This document shows positions 1 through 5,334 of a DNA stretch of 11,103 bases, piece after piece. Both the position numbers and the translations under genes were made by a program. The notes beneath the pieces are model-generated. The model was not told the DNA's origin and did not search any database. It worked only from the letters and a program-made list of their open reading frames with translations. This DNA comes from an uncultured Bacilli bacterium. GTDB lineage: Bacteria; Bacillota_I; Bacilli_A; RF39; UBA660. Where the stretch lies: positions 1 to 11,103 of the forward strand of contig CAJTZY010000029.1 of assembly GCA_910584085.1 (NCBI GenBank), in the 5' to 3' direction. Numbering within the stretch: the first letter of the stretch is position 1; each line of letters opens with the position of its first letter.

Positions 1-609
1 ATAAAAACAAAAGACTTTGAAAAGCCAATAGAGAAATTAAAAAATGGCAATTATAAAATGAAATCTGGAATTGTTTATTTATGCTTTTCTACAGATTTTC
101 TTATTGAAGAAGCAGATGAGTGGAGAAATGAATGTTGGAAAATGATTAAAGAAAGACAGGATTGTACTTTTCTGTTTCTAACAAAAAGAATTGATAGATT
201 TATGAAATGTATTCCAAATGACTGGAATGATGGATATGATAATGTAGTTGTATGTTGTACTATTGAAAATCAAAAAAATGCTGATTATAAGCTATCAATT
301 TTTAAAGATTTACCAATAAAACATAAATGTATAACAGCACAGCCATTATTAGAGAGTATTGATATAGAAAAGTATCTTGATAATATAGAACTTGTAGTAG
401 TTGGTGGAGAATCTGATATAAATGCTAGAATATTTGATTATTCGTGGGCTTTAGATATTAGAGAGCAATGTATAAGAAAAGATGTTAGTTTTGAATTTAG
501 ACAATGTGGAACTTATACAATAAAAGATGGAAAACAATATAAAATACAAACAAAGGATTTGTGTAAACAAGCAAAATTAGCAAATATTGATTATAAAGGT
601 AATTATTAA
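1..609 (+). CDS. DUF5131 (phage Gp37/Gp68-like) family protein, 5' end outside window
   Basis: The frame is open from base 1, so this is the C-terminal ~202 residues of a longer protein, and the ATG at 58 is internal. The order of motifs fits DUF5131, which is related to radical-SAM enzymes: a TFLFLTKR strand, a CTIENQ strand (family: GVTVENQ), a QPLLESID segment (family: EPLL.PID), a VVVGGES motif, a DIREQC helix and a terminal FRQCGT (family: FKQWG). The family's N-terminal Cys cluster, which would bind an iron-sulfur cluster, lies off the window, so activity cannot be judged. The substrate of the family is not known to me. The usual Trp in the last motif is Cys here. A GNAT gene follows after 24 bases, probably co-transcribed. 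Such proteins occur in phages and as chromosomal accessory genes; nothing else here is phage-like. Confidence 0.82.
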   Translation: MKTKDFEKPIEKLKNGNYKMKSGIVYLCFSTDFLIEEADEWRNECWKMIKERQDCTFLFLTKRIDRFMKCIPNDWNDGYDNVVVCCTIENQKNADYKLSIFKDLPIKHKCITAQPLLESIDIEKYLDNIELVVVGGESDINARIFDYSWALDIREQCIRKDVSFEFRQCGTYTIKDGKQYKIQTKDLCKQAKLANIDYKGNY

Positions 610-633
610 ATTACAATTTAGGAGTGAATAGAA

Positions 634-1140
634 ATGAAACTAATTAGATTAAGAGATGAAGATACTGTTGATTTTAAAAAATATATGCAAGAATCATTTC
701 AGTATGGGTATGAATCAGTATATGGTAAAGATAAATCACAAGTATTATCAGAAAAAGATATAGATAAATCTTTAAACAATACCAAGTGTCATTCTTATGA
801 AATGATAGATGACAATAATGAGATTATTGGTGGTGTTATTGTAGAAATAAATGATGATAACATCAATCATTTAGATTTCCTATTTGTTAGAGTTGGTGTT
901 CAAAGTAAAGGAATTGGTCAAGCAATATGGAAAGAAATTGAAAATATTTATTCAGATACTCAAATATGGAAAACTTGCACACCATATTTTGATAAAAGAA
1001 ATATTCATTTTTATATAAATAAATTGAAATTTAAAATTGTAGAATATTATAATGAAAAACATCCTGATCCAAATATGCCAGAAGATATATATGCAGAAGA
1101 TGATGGAATGTTTGAATTTGAAAAGGAAATGACTAAATAG
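634..1140 (+). CDS. GNAT-family N-acetyltransferase
   Basis: The 168-residue protein has the GNAT fold pattern. It has an N-terminal strand (MKLIRLRDED), a central strand pair around EIIGGVIVEI (63-72) and DFLFVRVGV (81-89), then the acetyl-CoA pyrophosphate loop Q90-S-K-G93-I-G95, matching Q/RxxGxG/A, followed by the motif A helix. The region NIHFYINKLKFKIVEYY (123-139) matches motif B, where other family members have N..FY...GF. The acceptor is unknown; small molecules, antibiotics and protein N-termini are all possible. The start is well supported by AGGAGTG at 620-626, seven bases upstream. It sits between the DUF5131 gene and the SRPBCC gene in one apparent transcript. The fold assignment is secure and the substrate is not predictable. 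Confidence 0.85.
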   Translation: MKLIRLRDEDTVDFKKYMQESFQYGYESVYGKDKSQVLSEKDIDKSLNNTKCHSYEMIDDNNEIIGGVIVEINDDNINHLDFLFVRVGVQSKGIGQAIWKEIENIYSDTQIWKTCTPYFDKRNIHFYINKLKFKIVEYYNEKHPDPNMPEDIYAEDDGMFEFEKEMTK

Positions 1141-1157
1141 CAATTTGGAGTATGAAT

Positions 1158-1556
1158 ATGATTAAGTCAAATATAAAAAAAGAGTTTAATTGTGATATAG
1201 AAAAGTTGTGGAATATCATAACTGATAATACTAAATATACTTGGAGAAGTGACTTATCCAAAATAGAAATAATTGATGACAATCACTTTATAGAATATGC
1301 TAAAAATAATTATCCTACTTACTTTACTATCACTTCAAAAGTCAACTTAAAAGAATATAAATTTGATATTGAAAACACTAATATTAAAGGCAGATGGATA
1401 GGTATATTTAGAAAATTAGATAATGGTAATGTATTATTAGATTTTACAGAAGAAATAGAAACTAATAATTTTATAATGAAACTTTTAGCAAAACCATATT
1501 TAAAAAGCCAACAAAAAAGATATATGAGAGATTTAGAAAAAGAATTAAATAAGTGA
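1158..1556 (+). CDS. SRPBCC (START/Bet v1-like) family protein
   Basis: This 132-residue protein looks like a small SRPBCC ligand-binding fold. It has a first strand (IKSNIKKEF), a helix around EKLWNIITD (15-23), a run of strands (KIEIID, HFIEYA, YFTITSKV, YKFDIEN, GRWIGIFRKL, NVLLDFTEEIE) and a long C-terminal helix (about 105-131). That order is typical of polyketide-cyclase/START-like proteins, which bind hydrophobic ligands in a cavity. No catalytic residue can be named. I chose the second ATG (1158): TTTGGAG ends at 1150, which is seven bases from 1158 but only one from the ATG at 1152. It follows the GNAT gene by 17 bases and is the last gene before a terminator. The fold is inferred from pattern only. 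Confidence 0.68.
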   Translation: MIKSNIKKEFNCDIEKLWNIITDNTKYTWRSDLSKIEIIDDNHFIEYAKNNYPTYFTITSKVNLKEYKFDIENTNIKGRWIGIFRKLDNGNVLLDFTEEIETNNFIMKLLAKPYLKSQQKRYMRDLEKELNK

Positions 1557-1582
1557 TTGCTAAATTATAAATTACAATCTAT

Positions 1583-1620
1583 AAAGCAGGTCAATTGTTA
1601 TAGGAGATTTGCTTTTTTCT
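1583..1620 (+). terminator. Rho-independent terminator after the DUF5131-GNAT-SRPBCC genes
   Basis: AAAGCAGGTC (1583-1592) pairs with GATTTGCTTT (1606-1615) as a 10-bp stem with two G.U pairs. The 3' arm runs into six T at 1613-1618. It lies 27 bases after the SRPBCC stop codon and overlaps the start of the next promoter. Confidence 0.75.
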
Positions 1621-1628
1621 GTTATAAT
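1620..1628 (+). promoter_or_regulatory. Extended -10 promoter for the lipoprotein gene
   Basis: TGTTATAAT is a perfect TGnTATAAT extended -10. No good -35 lies at 16-18 bases; TTGTTA at 1595-1600 is too far (22 bases). The start of transcription is expected near 1635, about 40 bases before the gene. The element directly abuts the upstream terminator. Confidence 0.65.
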
Positions 1629-1675
1629 ATTTATATAAAAGAAAATAAGTAATTTATTGAAATGGAGAATTGATT

Positions 1676-2296
1676 ATGAAAAAAATATTGTTAATTATTT
1701 TAATATGCGGGGTTATGTTATTAGGACTTACTAGTTGTGGTAGTAATAAACAAGAAAACACAAAAGAGACTTTGCAAGATGTCAATAATAAAATTATTGA
1801 GTATTTTTCAATCAATGGAGTGAAGGATTATGAAAATTATATTTTTAATTATATAGATGAGGAACAAAATGTTGTAGTAGTTGGATTATTAAATAATAGT
1901 GAAGAGGAACAAGAAAAATTTAAAAAAGATATTATTGATTCAGATTTAATTAGATTTGTTAAGGGTGAAAAACTTATAAGTGAAATTGACAACAAAGATA
2001 CAGAAGAGTTAAAAACTTTTATTAGAACATATAAAATTCTTAATATTGAGGAAAGTAATGATATTAACTATATATATTTAACTATAAGACAATTTCAATG
2101 TGAAGAAGTTCAAACGGTTAAGGTTGAAAGAAAATTATGCTCTGATATAGTTGTTGGAAAAAATTATGAATTTACAATAGAGTCAAATAAAAAAATAGAG
2201 GATAATATATTATCAATATTTAATAACAGTACAATTTTGTCAATTAAAGAAATTGATAAAATTGGATTAGAACAAATACAGGATTCTATTAAATAA
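1676..2296 (+). CDS. Lipoprotein of unknown function
   Basis: The 206-residue product starts with a lipoprotein signal: MKK, a hydrophobic stretch (4-17) and the lipobox L18-T19-S20-C21. Cys21 should be lipidated and the protein anchored on the outer face of the membrane. The ATG at 1676 is preferred over 1670 because GGAG (1664-1667) is eight bases from the former and two from the latter. After a polar linker, residues 36-98 form an alpha/beta unit with a NVVVVGL strand and a following Glu/Lys-rich helix. This recalls small protease-prodomain or inhibitor-like folds, but that is only an impression. Residues 130-190 look beta-rich, with Cys142 and Cys155 that could form a disulfide outside the cell. 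I do not recognise the family. It has its own promoter and no partner gene nearby. Confidence 0.72.
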   Translation: MKKILLIILICGVMLLGLTSCGSNKQENTKETLQDVNNKIIEYFSINGVKDYENYIFNYIDEEQNVVVVGLLNNSEEEQEKFKKDIIDSDLIRFVKGEKLISEIDNKDTEELKTFIRTYKILNIEESNDINYIYLTIRQFQCEEVQTVKVERKLCSDIVVGKNYEFTIESNKKIEDNILSIFNNSTILSIKEIDKIGLEQIQDSIK

Positions 2297-2311
2297 AAAT
2301 GATAAATTGAA

Positions 2312-2356
2312 AAGATGAAATATTTATTAATAAAAAAATATCATATTAATCATCTT
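2312..2356. repeat. AT-rich inverted repeat between the lipoprotein and carboxypeptidase genes
   Basis: AAGATGA (2312-2318) pairs with TCATCTT (2350-2356), and the next AATAT (2319-2323) can pair with ATATT (2343-2347) past a two-base AA bulge, giving about 12 pairs. No T-run follows on the + strand, so it is not a standard terminator for the lipoprotein gene. It could be a weak 3'-end hairpin, a protein site or chance in AT-rich DNA. Confidence 0.3.
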
Positions 2357-2434
2357 GGTAGGTGACCTTTATCTTAATAAAAAAATTTAAACTATCATTA
2401 TATTTAAACAATAATATATGCAAAAAAATAATTT

Positions 2435-2461
2435 TTGACAATGTTTTATTTAATTTAGTAT
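2435..2461 (+). promoter_or_regulatory. Candidate promoter for the D-Ala-D-Ala carboxypeptidase gene
   Basis: A perfect TTGACA (2435-2440) is followed after 15 bases by TAGTAT (2456-2461). The spacing is short and the -10 matches consensus at four of six bases, so this is a candidate only. It lies about 40 bases before the GTG start, and no other -35-like hexamer in the gap is as good. Confidence 0.4.
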
Positions 2462-2502
2462 TTTTTAATAGTTATTTCATAATCTTTATTAGAGGTGAAA
2501 GA

Positions 2503-3687
2503 GTGAAAAAACTATTAATATTTATTAGTATAATATCATTACTTATGCCTTTAATGGGTATAAGTGCAGAGGAAGTAAAAAAAGAAAATAATACAAATTC
2601 AAATATTTTAGCAAAAAATGCAAAGAGTGCGATTTTACTTGAAGAAAGTACAGGAGAAATACTTTATGAATTTAATTCCCATGAAAAGTTAGAACCAGCG
2701 AGTATGACAAAAATGATGAGCCTATTACTTATCATGGAAGCAATAGAAAAAGGAGTTATTAGTTGGGATCAAAAAATAACAGTATCAAGTAATGCATCTA
2801 GTATGGGTGGCTCACAAATACTTCTTGAAACAGGAGAGCAAATGAGTGTAGATGATTTAGTAAAAGGAATTTCTATTGCAAGTGGGAATGATGCAGTAGT
2901 CGCACTTGCTGAGGCTATTGCTGGAACAGAAGAAAACTTTGTAAAAATGATGAATGATAAAGTTAAAGAATTAGGACTTAATGATACAAATTTTAAAAAC
3001 TGTCATGGATTAGATGAAGAAGGACATTACTCTAGTGCATATGATATGGCACATATAGGTAGAGAACTTGTTAGACATGAAAAAATACTTGAATATTCAA
3101 GTATTTATGAAACATATTTAAGAGAGGAAACTAGTAAAAAAATATGGCTTGTTAATACTAATAAACTTGTAAGATTTAAAGAAGGTGTAGATGGTCTTAA
3201 AACTGGATATACTGAAGGTGCAGGATTTTGTCTTACTGCAACTATGAAAAGAGATGGTATGAGAGTTATTGCAACTGTTATGGGTGAACCTGATAGTGGT
3301 ACTAGAAACAGTGAAGTAAGTTCTATGTTAGATTATGCCTTCGCACAAGTAGGTATTAAAAAATTATTATCAAAAAATAGTGTAGTAGAAAAAATAAATC
3401 TATCTAAAGCTAAAATAGATGAAGTAGGTATAGTTCCAGTAAAAGATGTAAATATATTATATAAAAAAGTAGATGGAGAAATAACACCTACATATGAAAT
3501 AAAATTAGATGACTTTTCCGCACCTGTAAAGGTAGGAGATATAGTAGGAAAATTATATGTTATGAATAATAATGATATTTTAAATCAAGTAGATTTAACA
3601 GTTAATGAGGATGTAAAAAAATGTAATTTATTTGAATTATACTGGAAATACTTAAAAAATATACTTGGAGGAAATATAAAATTTTAG
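2503..3687 (+). CDS. dacF: Serine-type D-Ala-D-Ala carboxypeptidase (PBP5/DacF family, peptidase S11)
   Basis: This enzyme trims the terminal D-Ala from peptidoglycan pentapeptides outside the membrane. All three penicillin-binding motifs are present: S67-M-T-K70 (nucleophile and general base), S127-G-N and K233-T-G. The start is the GTG at 2503, preceded by AGAGGTGA (2491-2498). The same frame is open upstream to 2362, but that part is AT-rich low-complexity sequence and would bury the signal peptide. Residues 1-22 form a secretory signal with a likely cut after GISA (A22/E23). A PBP5 C-terminal beta domain (about 295-375) and a terminal amphipathic helix (LFELYWKYLKNIL) for membrane anchoring follow. 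At 394 residues it is normal for the family. It appears to be a single-gene unit. The symbol is by family; dacA would be equally defensible. Confidence 0.93.
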   Translation: MKKLLIFISIISLLMPLMGISAEEVKKENNTNSNILAKNAKSAILLEESTGEILYEFNSHEKLEPASMTKMMSLLLIMEAIEKGVISWDQKITVSSNASSMGGSQILLETGEQMSVDDLVKGISIASGNDAVVALAEAIAGTEENFVKMMNDKVKELGLNDTNFKNCHGLDEEGHYSSAYDMAHIGRELVRHEKILEYSSIYETYLREETSKKIWLVNTNKLVRFKEGVDGLKTGYTEGAGFCLTATMKRDGMRVIATVMGEPDSGTRNSEVSSMLDYAFAQVGIKKLLSKNSVVEKINLSKAKIDEVGIVPVKDVNILYKKVDGEITPTYEIKLDDFSAPVKVGDIVGKLYVMNNNDILNQVDLTVNEDVKKCNLFELYWKYLKNILGGNIKF

Positions 3688-3706
3688 AGTCTATGACTCT
3701 TTTTTT
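3686..3706 (+). terminator. Rho-independent terminator overlapping the dac stop codon
   Basis: AGAGTC (3686-3691) and GACTCT (3695-3700) form a perfect 6-bp stem with a TAT loop, followed by T through 3706. The last two bases of the TAG stop are the first two of the stem, so the ribosome terminates on the hairpin itself. Confidence 0.75.
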
Positions 3707-3744
3707 GCTTTAAAATTTAATACATGTAATTAATAAAAAATATA

Positions 3745-3753
3745 TGTTATAAT
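3745..3753 (+). promoter_or_regulatory. Extended -10 promoter for the DUF1287 gene
   Basis: TGTTATAAT again, identical to the element before the lipoprotein gene. The base run at the -35 position (TGTAAT, 3725-3730) is weak. Transcription should begin near 3760, leaving a leader of only about 20 bases. Confidence 0.65.
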
Positions 3754-3781
3754 ACTTATATCAAAAAGTGAGATGATATAT

Positions 3782-4432
3782 TTGAAAAGGAAAGTATTTA
3801 TTATTACAGCAATAATATTGCTTTTACTTATTTGCTTAATTTATGAATTATATTTACTTAACTATATACCTCATAAAAAATATAGCAATTTATATTTTAA
3901 CATTGAAACTTATAAAAGCAATATTGATAAAGATAATGATGGCGTGGATGATGAGACGGATATATTAAATAATGTAAGAATTTATATAGCAACTAAACCA
4001 AAATATAAAAGTAAATACTATTCAACTGGGTATCCTAATGACGAATATGGTGTCTGTACGGATGTAGTTGCCTTTGGGTTAAAAGGTGCAGGCTACGACC
4101 TAATGGAATTAGTAAATGAAGATATAAAAAGAAATCAAGATAATTATGATGTTGAAACTATTGATAAGAATATTGATTTTAGAAGAGTAAAAAATTTGAA
4201 AATATATTTTAAGAATAATACTATAAATCTCACAACAGATACCTCTAAAATAGAAGAATGGCAAGGTGGAGATATAATAATATTTAAAAATCATATTGGA
4301 ATAATATCTGATAAAAGAAATAAAAACGGTGTACCATTTGTTATTCATCATGCAAGTAAATATCAAAAATATTATGAAGAAGATATTTTAGAATCAAGAA
4401 ACGATATAGTAGGACATTATAGAATAAGTTGA
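3782..4432 (+). CDS. Membrane-anchored DUF1287 (YijF-like) family protein with Ca2+-loop-like motif
   Basis: The 216-residue protein has a basic start (KRK), one membrane segment (about 5-26) and an extracytoplasmic DUF1287 domain (about 60-216). Family signatures are clear: G90-V-C92-T-D, ELVNEDI (109-115), NIDFRRV (130-136), GGDIIIF then N170-H171-IGIISD, and the terminal GHYRI. Cys92 and His171 are candidates for a papain/NlpC-P60-like catalytic pair. That is an inference; I know of no proven substrate, though cell-wall peptide hydrolysis would fit the neighbour dac gene. Before the domain, D49-x-D51-x-D53-G-x-x-D56 resembles an EF-hand or thrombospondin-type Ca2+ loop. I favour the TTG at 3782, because GAGATGAT (3770-3777) makes a good ribosome site four bases ahead of it; the ATG at 3773 falls inside that site and would add three residues. 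It ends in TGA. Confidence 0.83.
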   Translation: MKRKVFIITAIILLLLICLIYELYLLNYIPHKKYSNLYFNIETYKSNIDKDNDGVDDETDILNNVRIYIATKPKYKSKYYSTGYPNDEYGVCTDVVAFGLKGAGYDLMELVNEDIKRNQDNYDVETIDKNIDFRRVKNLKIYFKNNTINLTTDTSKIEEWQGGDIIIFKNHIGIISDKRNKNGVPFVIHHASKYQKYYEEDILESRNDIVGHYRIS

Positions 4433-4463
4433 ATTATTGATAAATAGTTAATAATAAAAAATA

Positions 4464-4493
4464 CTTACAAAAAATTTAAAAAAATGTTATAAT
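4464..4493 (+). promoter_or_regulatory. Promoter of the carD-like gene
   Basis: CTTACA (4464-4469) and an extended -10 TGTTATAAT (4485-4493) are separated by 18 bases between hexamers. The predicted start near 4500 is immediately followed by the leader hairpin, so almost the whole 5' UTR is that structure plus the ribosome site. Confidence 0.7.
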
Positions 4494-4504
4494 TTATATA
4501 CAAC

Positions 4505-4556
4505 GAGTGGCTATTTTATTGGTGTAAATCCAGTTGAATAGACACTTTTATTTTTT
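4505..4556 (+). promoter_or_regulatory. Leader hairpin with U-tract before carD (possible attenuator)
   Basis: AGTG (4506-4509) pairs with CACT (4543-4546). Past one G/A mismatch, the 12 bases 4511-4522 pair with 4530-4541 at 11 positions (including G.U), leaving a 7-base loop TGTAAAT. The stem is followed by TTTTATTTTTT (4546-4556) and then directly by the AGGAGG ribosome site (4557-4562). This is the form of a rho-independent terminator placed between promoter and gene. I do not recognise a named riboswitch class. The loop region TTGGTGTAAA (4519-4528) also occurs at the Stem I tip of the pheS T-box (5164-5173), but no T-box antiterminator bulge (TGGN) or specifier loop can be built here. 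What would regulate it is unknown. Confidence 0.6.
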
Positions 4557-4568
4557 AGGAGGCTAAAT

Positions 4569-5042
4569 ATGAAATATATTGTTTATAAAAGAAATGTTTG
4601 TAAAATTAAAGAAATAAAAAATATAAATGGGGAGGATTACTATGTATTAACACCAATAGACGATGAATCACTTATAATAACTGTTCCCAAAAATTCAAGC
4701 TCAAATTTAATAAGAGAAATTATAAGCAAAGAAGAAACAGAGAAACTTATTGACTCAATACCTAGTATAAATATAATAGATACTAATGAAAAGATATTAG
4801 AAAATGAATACAAGACTTTATTGAACTCTGGAAAATTATCAGATTTAATTAAAATAATAAAAACAACATATTTAAGAAATTTTAACAGAATAAATAATCA
4901 TAAAAAAATAAGTGAAAAGGATGATAATTATTTTAACAAGGCAGAAAATCTACTTTGCCATGAATTATCTATTAGCTTAGGACTTTCATTTGATGAAACA
5001 AAAAAATATATAAAAGAAAGAGTTGAATCTTTAATTAATTAG
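4569..5042 (+). CDS. CarD/CdnL-like RNA polymerase-binding transcription regulator
   Basis: At 157 residues it matches CarD/CdnL length. Residues 2-55 resemble the CarD/TRCF RNA-polymerase-interacting domain: short strands KYIVYKRNVCKIKEI, the turn N20-G-E-D, YYVLTP (24-29), LIITVP (35-40) and then IREIIS. The usual VYPxHGVG signature is eroded. The helical DNA-contacting part (about 75-157) shows LLNSGKLSDLIKIIKTTYLRN and AENLLCHELSISLGLS, matching the family's SGd...L and A..LL..EL...LG.S segments. In studied relatives this protein binds the RNA polymerase beta subunit and stabilises open promoter complexes, with a conserved Trp at the melted DNA edge. This protein has no Trp at all. AGGAGG lies six bases before the ATG. 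No clear terminator follows. Assignment is by pattern; its targets are unknown. Confidence 0.77.
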   Translation: MKYIVYKRNVCKIKEIKNINGEDYYVLTPIDDESLIITVPKNSSSNLIREIISKEETEKLIDSIPSINIIDTNEKILENEYKTLLNSGKLSDLIKIIKTTYLRNFNRINNHKKISEKDDNYFNKAENLLCHELSISLGLSFDETKKYIKERVESLIN

Positions 5043-5092
5043 ATATTATTTTCTCATTTATAAATAAAAATATATTAATTTTTAAAAATATA

Positions 5093-5101
5093 TGTTATAA
5101 T
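5093..5101 (+). promoter_or_regulatory. Extended -10 promoter of the T-box-pheST operon
   Basis: TGTTATAAT, the fourth identical copy in this window. The -35 region is only AT-rich (TATTAA around 5073-5078). The expected transcription start is about 5108, just ahead of the T-box Stem I. Confidence 0.7.
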
Positions 5102-5110
5102 TAACTCATA

Positions 5111-5319
5111 AAGCGATGACGAAAGAGTAGTAATAAGTCTAATTATTTAAAGAGATGAAGTGGTTGGTGTAAACTTCAAATAAATTCTTATGAATTCACT
5201 TTCTAGTGTTATTAATAATAAACGAGTAATGAACGTTAAATCATTAGAGTGCATAATACTATTATGAAATAGGGTGGTACAGCGGATAATTCGCCCCTAT
5301 ATTTATAATAGCTTTTTTT
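5111..5319 (+). promoter_or_regulatory. T-box leader specific for tRNA-Phe
   Basis: T-box leaders sense uncharged tRNA and let transcription or translation of the downstream synthetase proceed. Stem I can be traced: GAAAG (5121-5125) with CTTTC (5199-5203), ATAAG (5133-5137) with CTTAT (5187-5191), and GAAG (5157-5160) with CTTC (5174-5177) under the tip TTGGTGTAAA. The codon TTC (Phe, 5195-5197), followed by the customary A and then the basal helix, is in the specifier position. The T-box itself is AGGGTGGTACAGCG (5271-5284); TGGT can pair with the ACCA end of tRNA-Phe. GCGG/TCGC forms the upper antiterminator helix. The gene downstream is pheS, consistent with the specifier. Confidence 0.93.
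5259..5319 (+). terminator. Terminator-like helix built on the T-box antiterminator
   Basis: Bases 5259-5274 (CTATTATGAAATAGGG) pair with 5295-5311 over 16 positions, with A5301 bulged and one G.U. G5311 is one base from a run of seven T (5313-5319). No separate downstream copy of AGGGGCG exists to compete with the T-box 3' strand CGCCCCT, as in ordinary T-box terminators. So the U-tract seems to be served by an extension of the antiterminator helix itself, or else control is translational. Confidence 0.5.
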
Positions 5320-5334
5320 GTGAGGAGGAATAAA

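Noticed and set aside
58..60. ATG at 58 as the true start of the first gene
   Set aside because: The frame stays open to base 1 and the upstream codons read as protein; DUF5131 members have a long N-terminal part that is missing here, so the gene is cut by the window edge.
952..1143. Reverse-strand open frames (952-1143, 4109-4366, 6432-6623, 7180-7392, 10047-10313)
   Set aside because: All lie antisense within convincing genes, have compositions rich in Phe/Ile/Ser expected from AT-rich complement, and lack ribosome sites worth naming.
1..1620. Prophage remnant
   Set aside because: Only the DUF5131 homology hints at phage; no integrase, structural genes or attachment-site repeats were seen.
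2362..2502. Longer N-terminus for the carboxypeptidase from an in-frame GTG at 2362
   Set aside because: The extra 47 residues are low-complexity AT-rich translation, would hide the clear signal peptide, and lack a ribosome site; AGAGGTGA sits ahead of the GTG at 2503.
4505..4556. carD leader as a complete T-box
   Set aside because: No specifier loop, no TGGN bulge and no antiterminator can be drawn; the leader is too short at about 60 bases.
5320..5334. GTG at 5320 as pheS start
   Set aside because: It lies upstream of the ribosome site and follows directly on the T-run; GAGGAGG is seven bases from the ATG at 5335.
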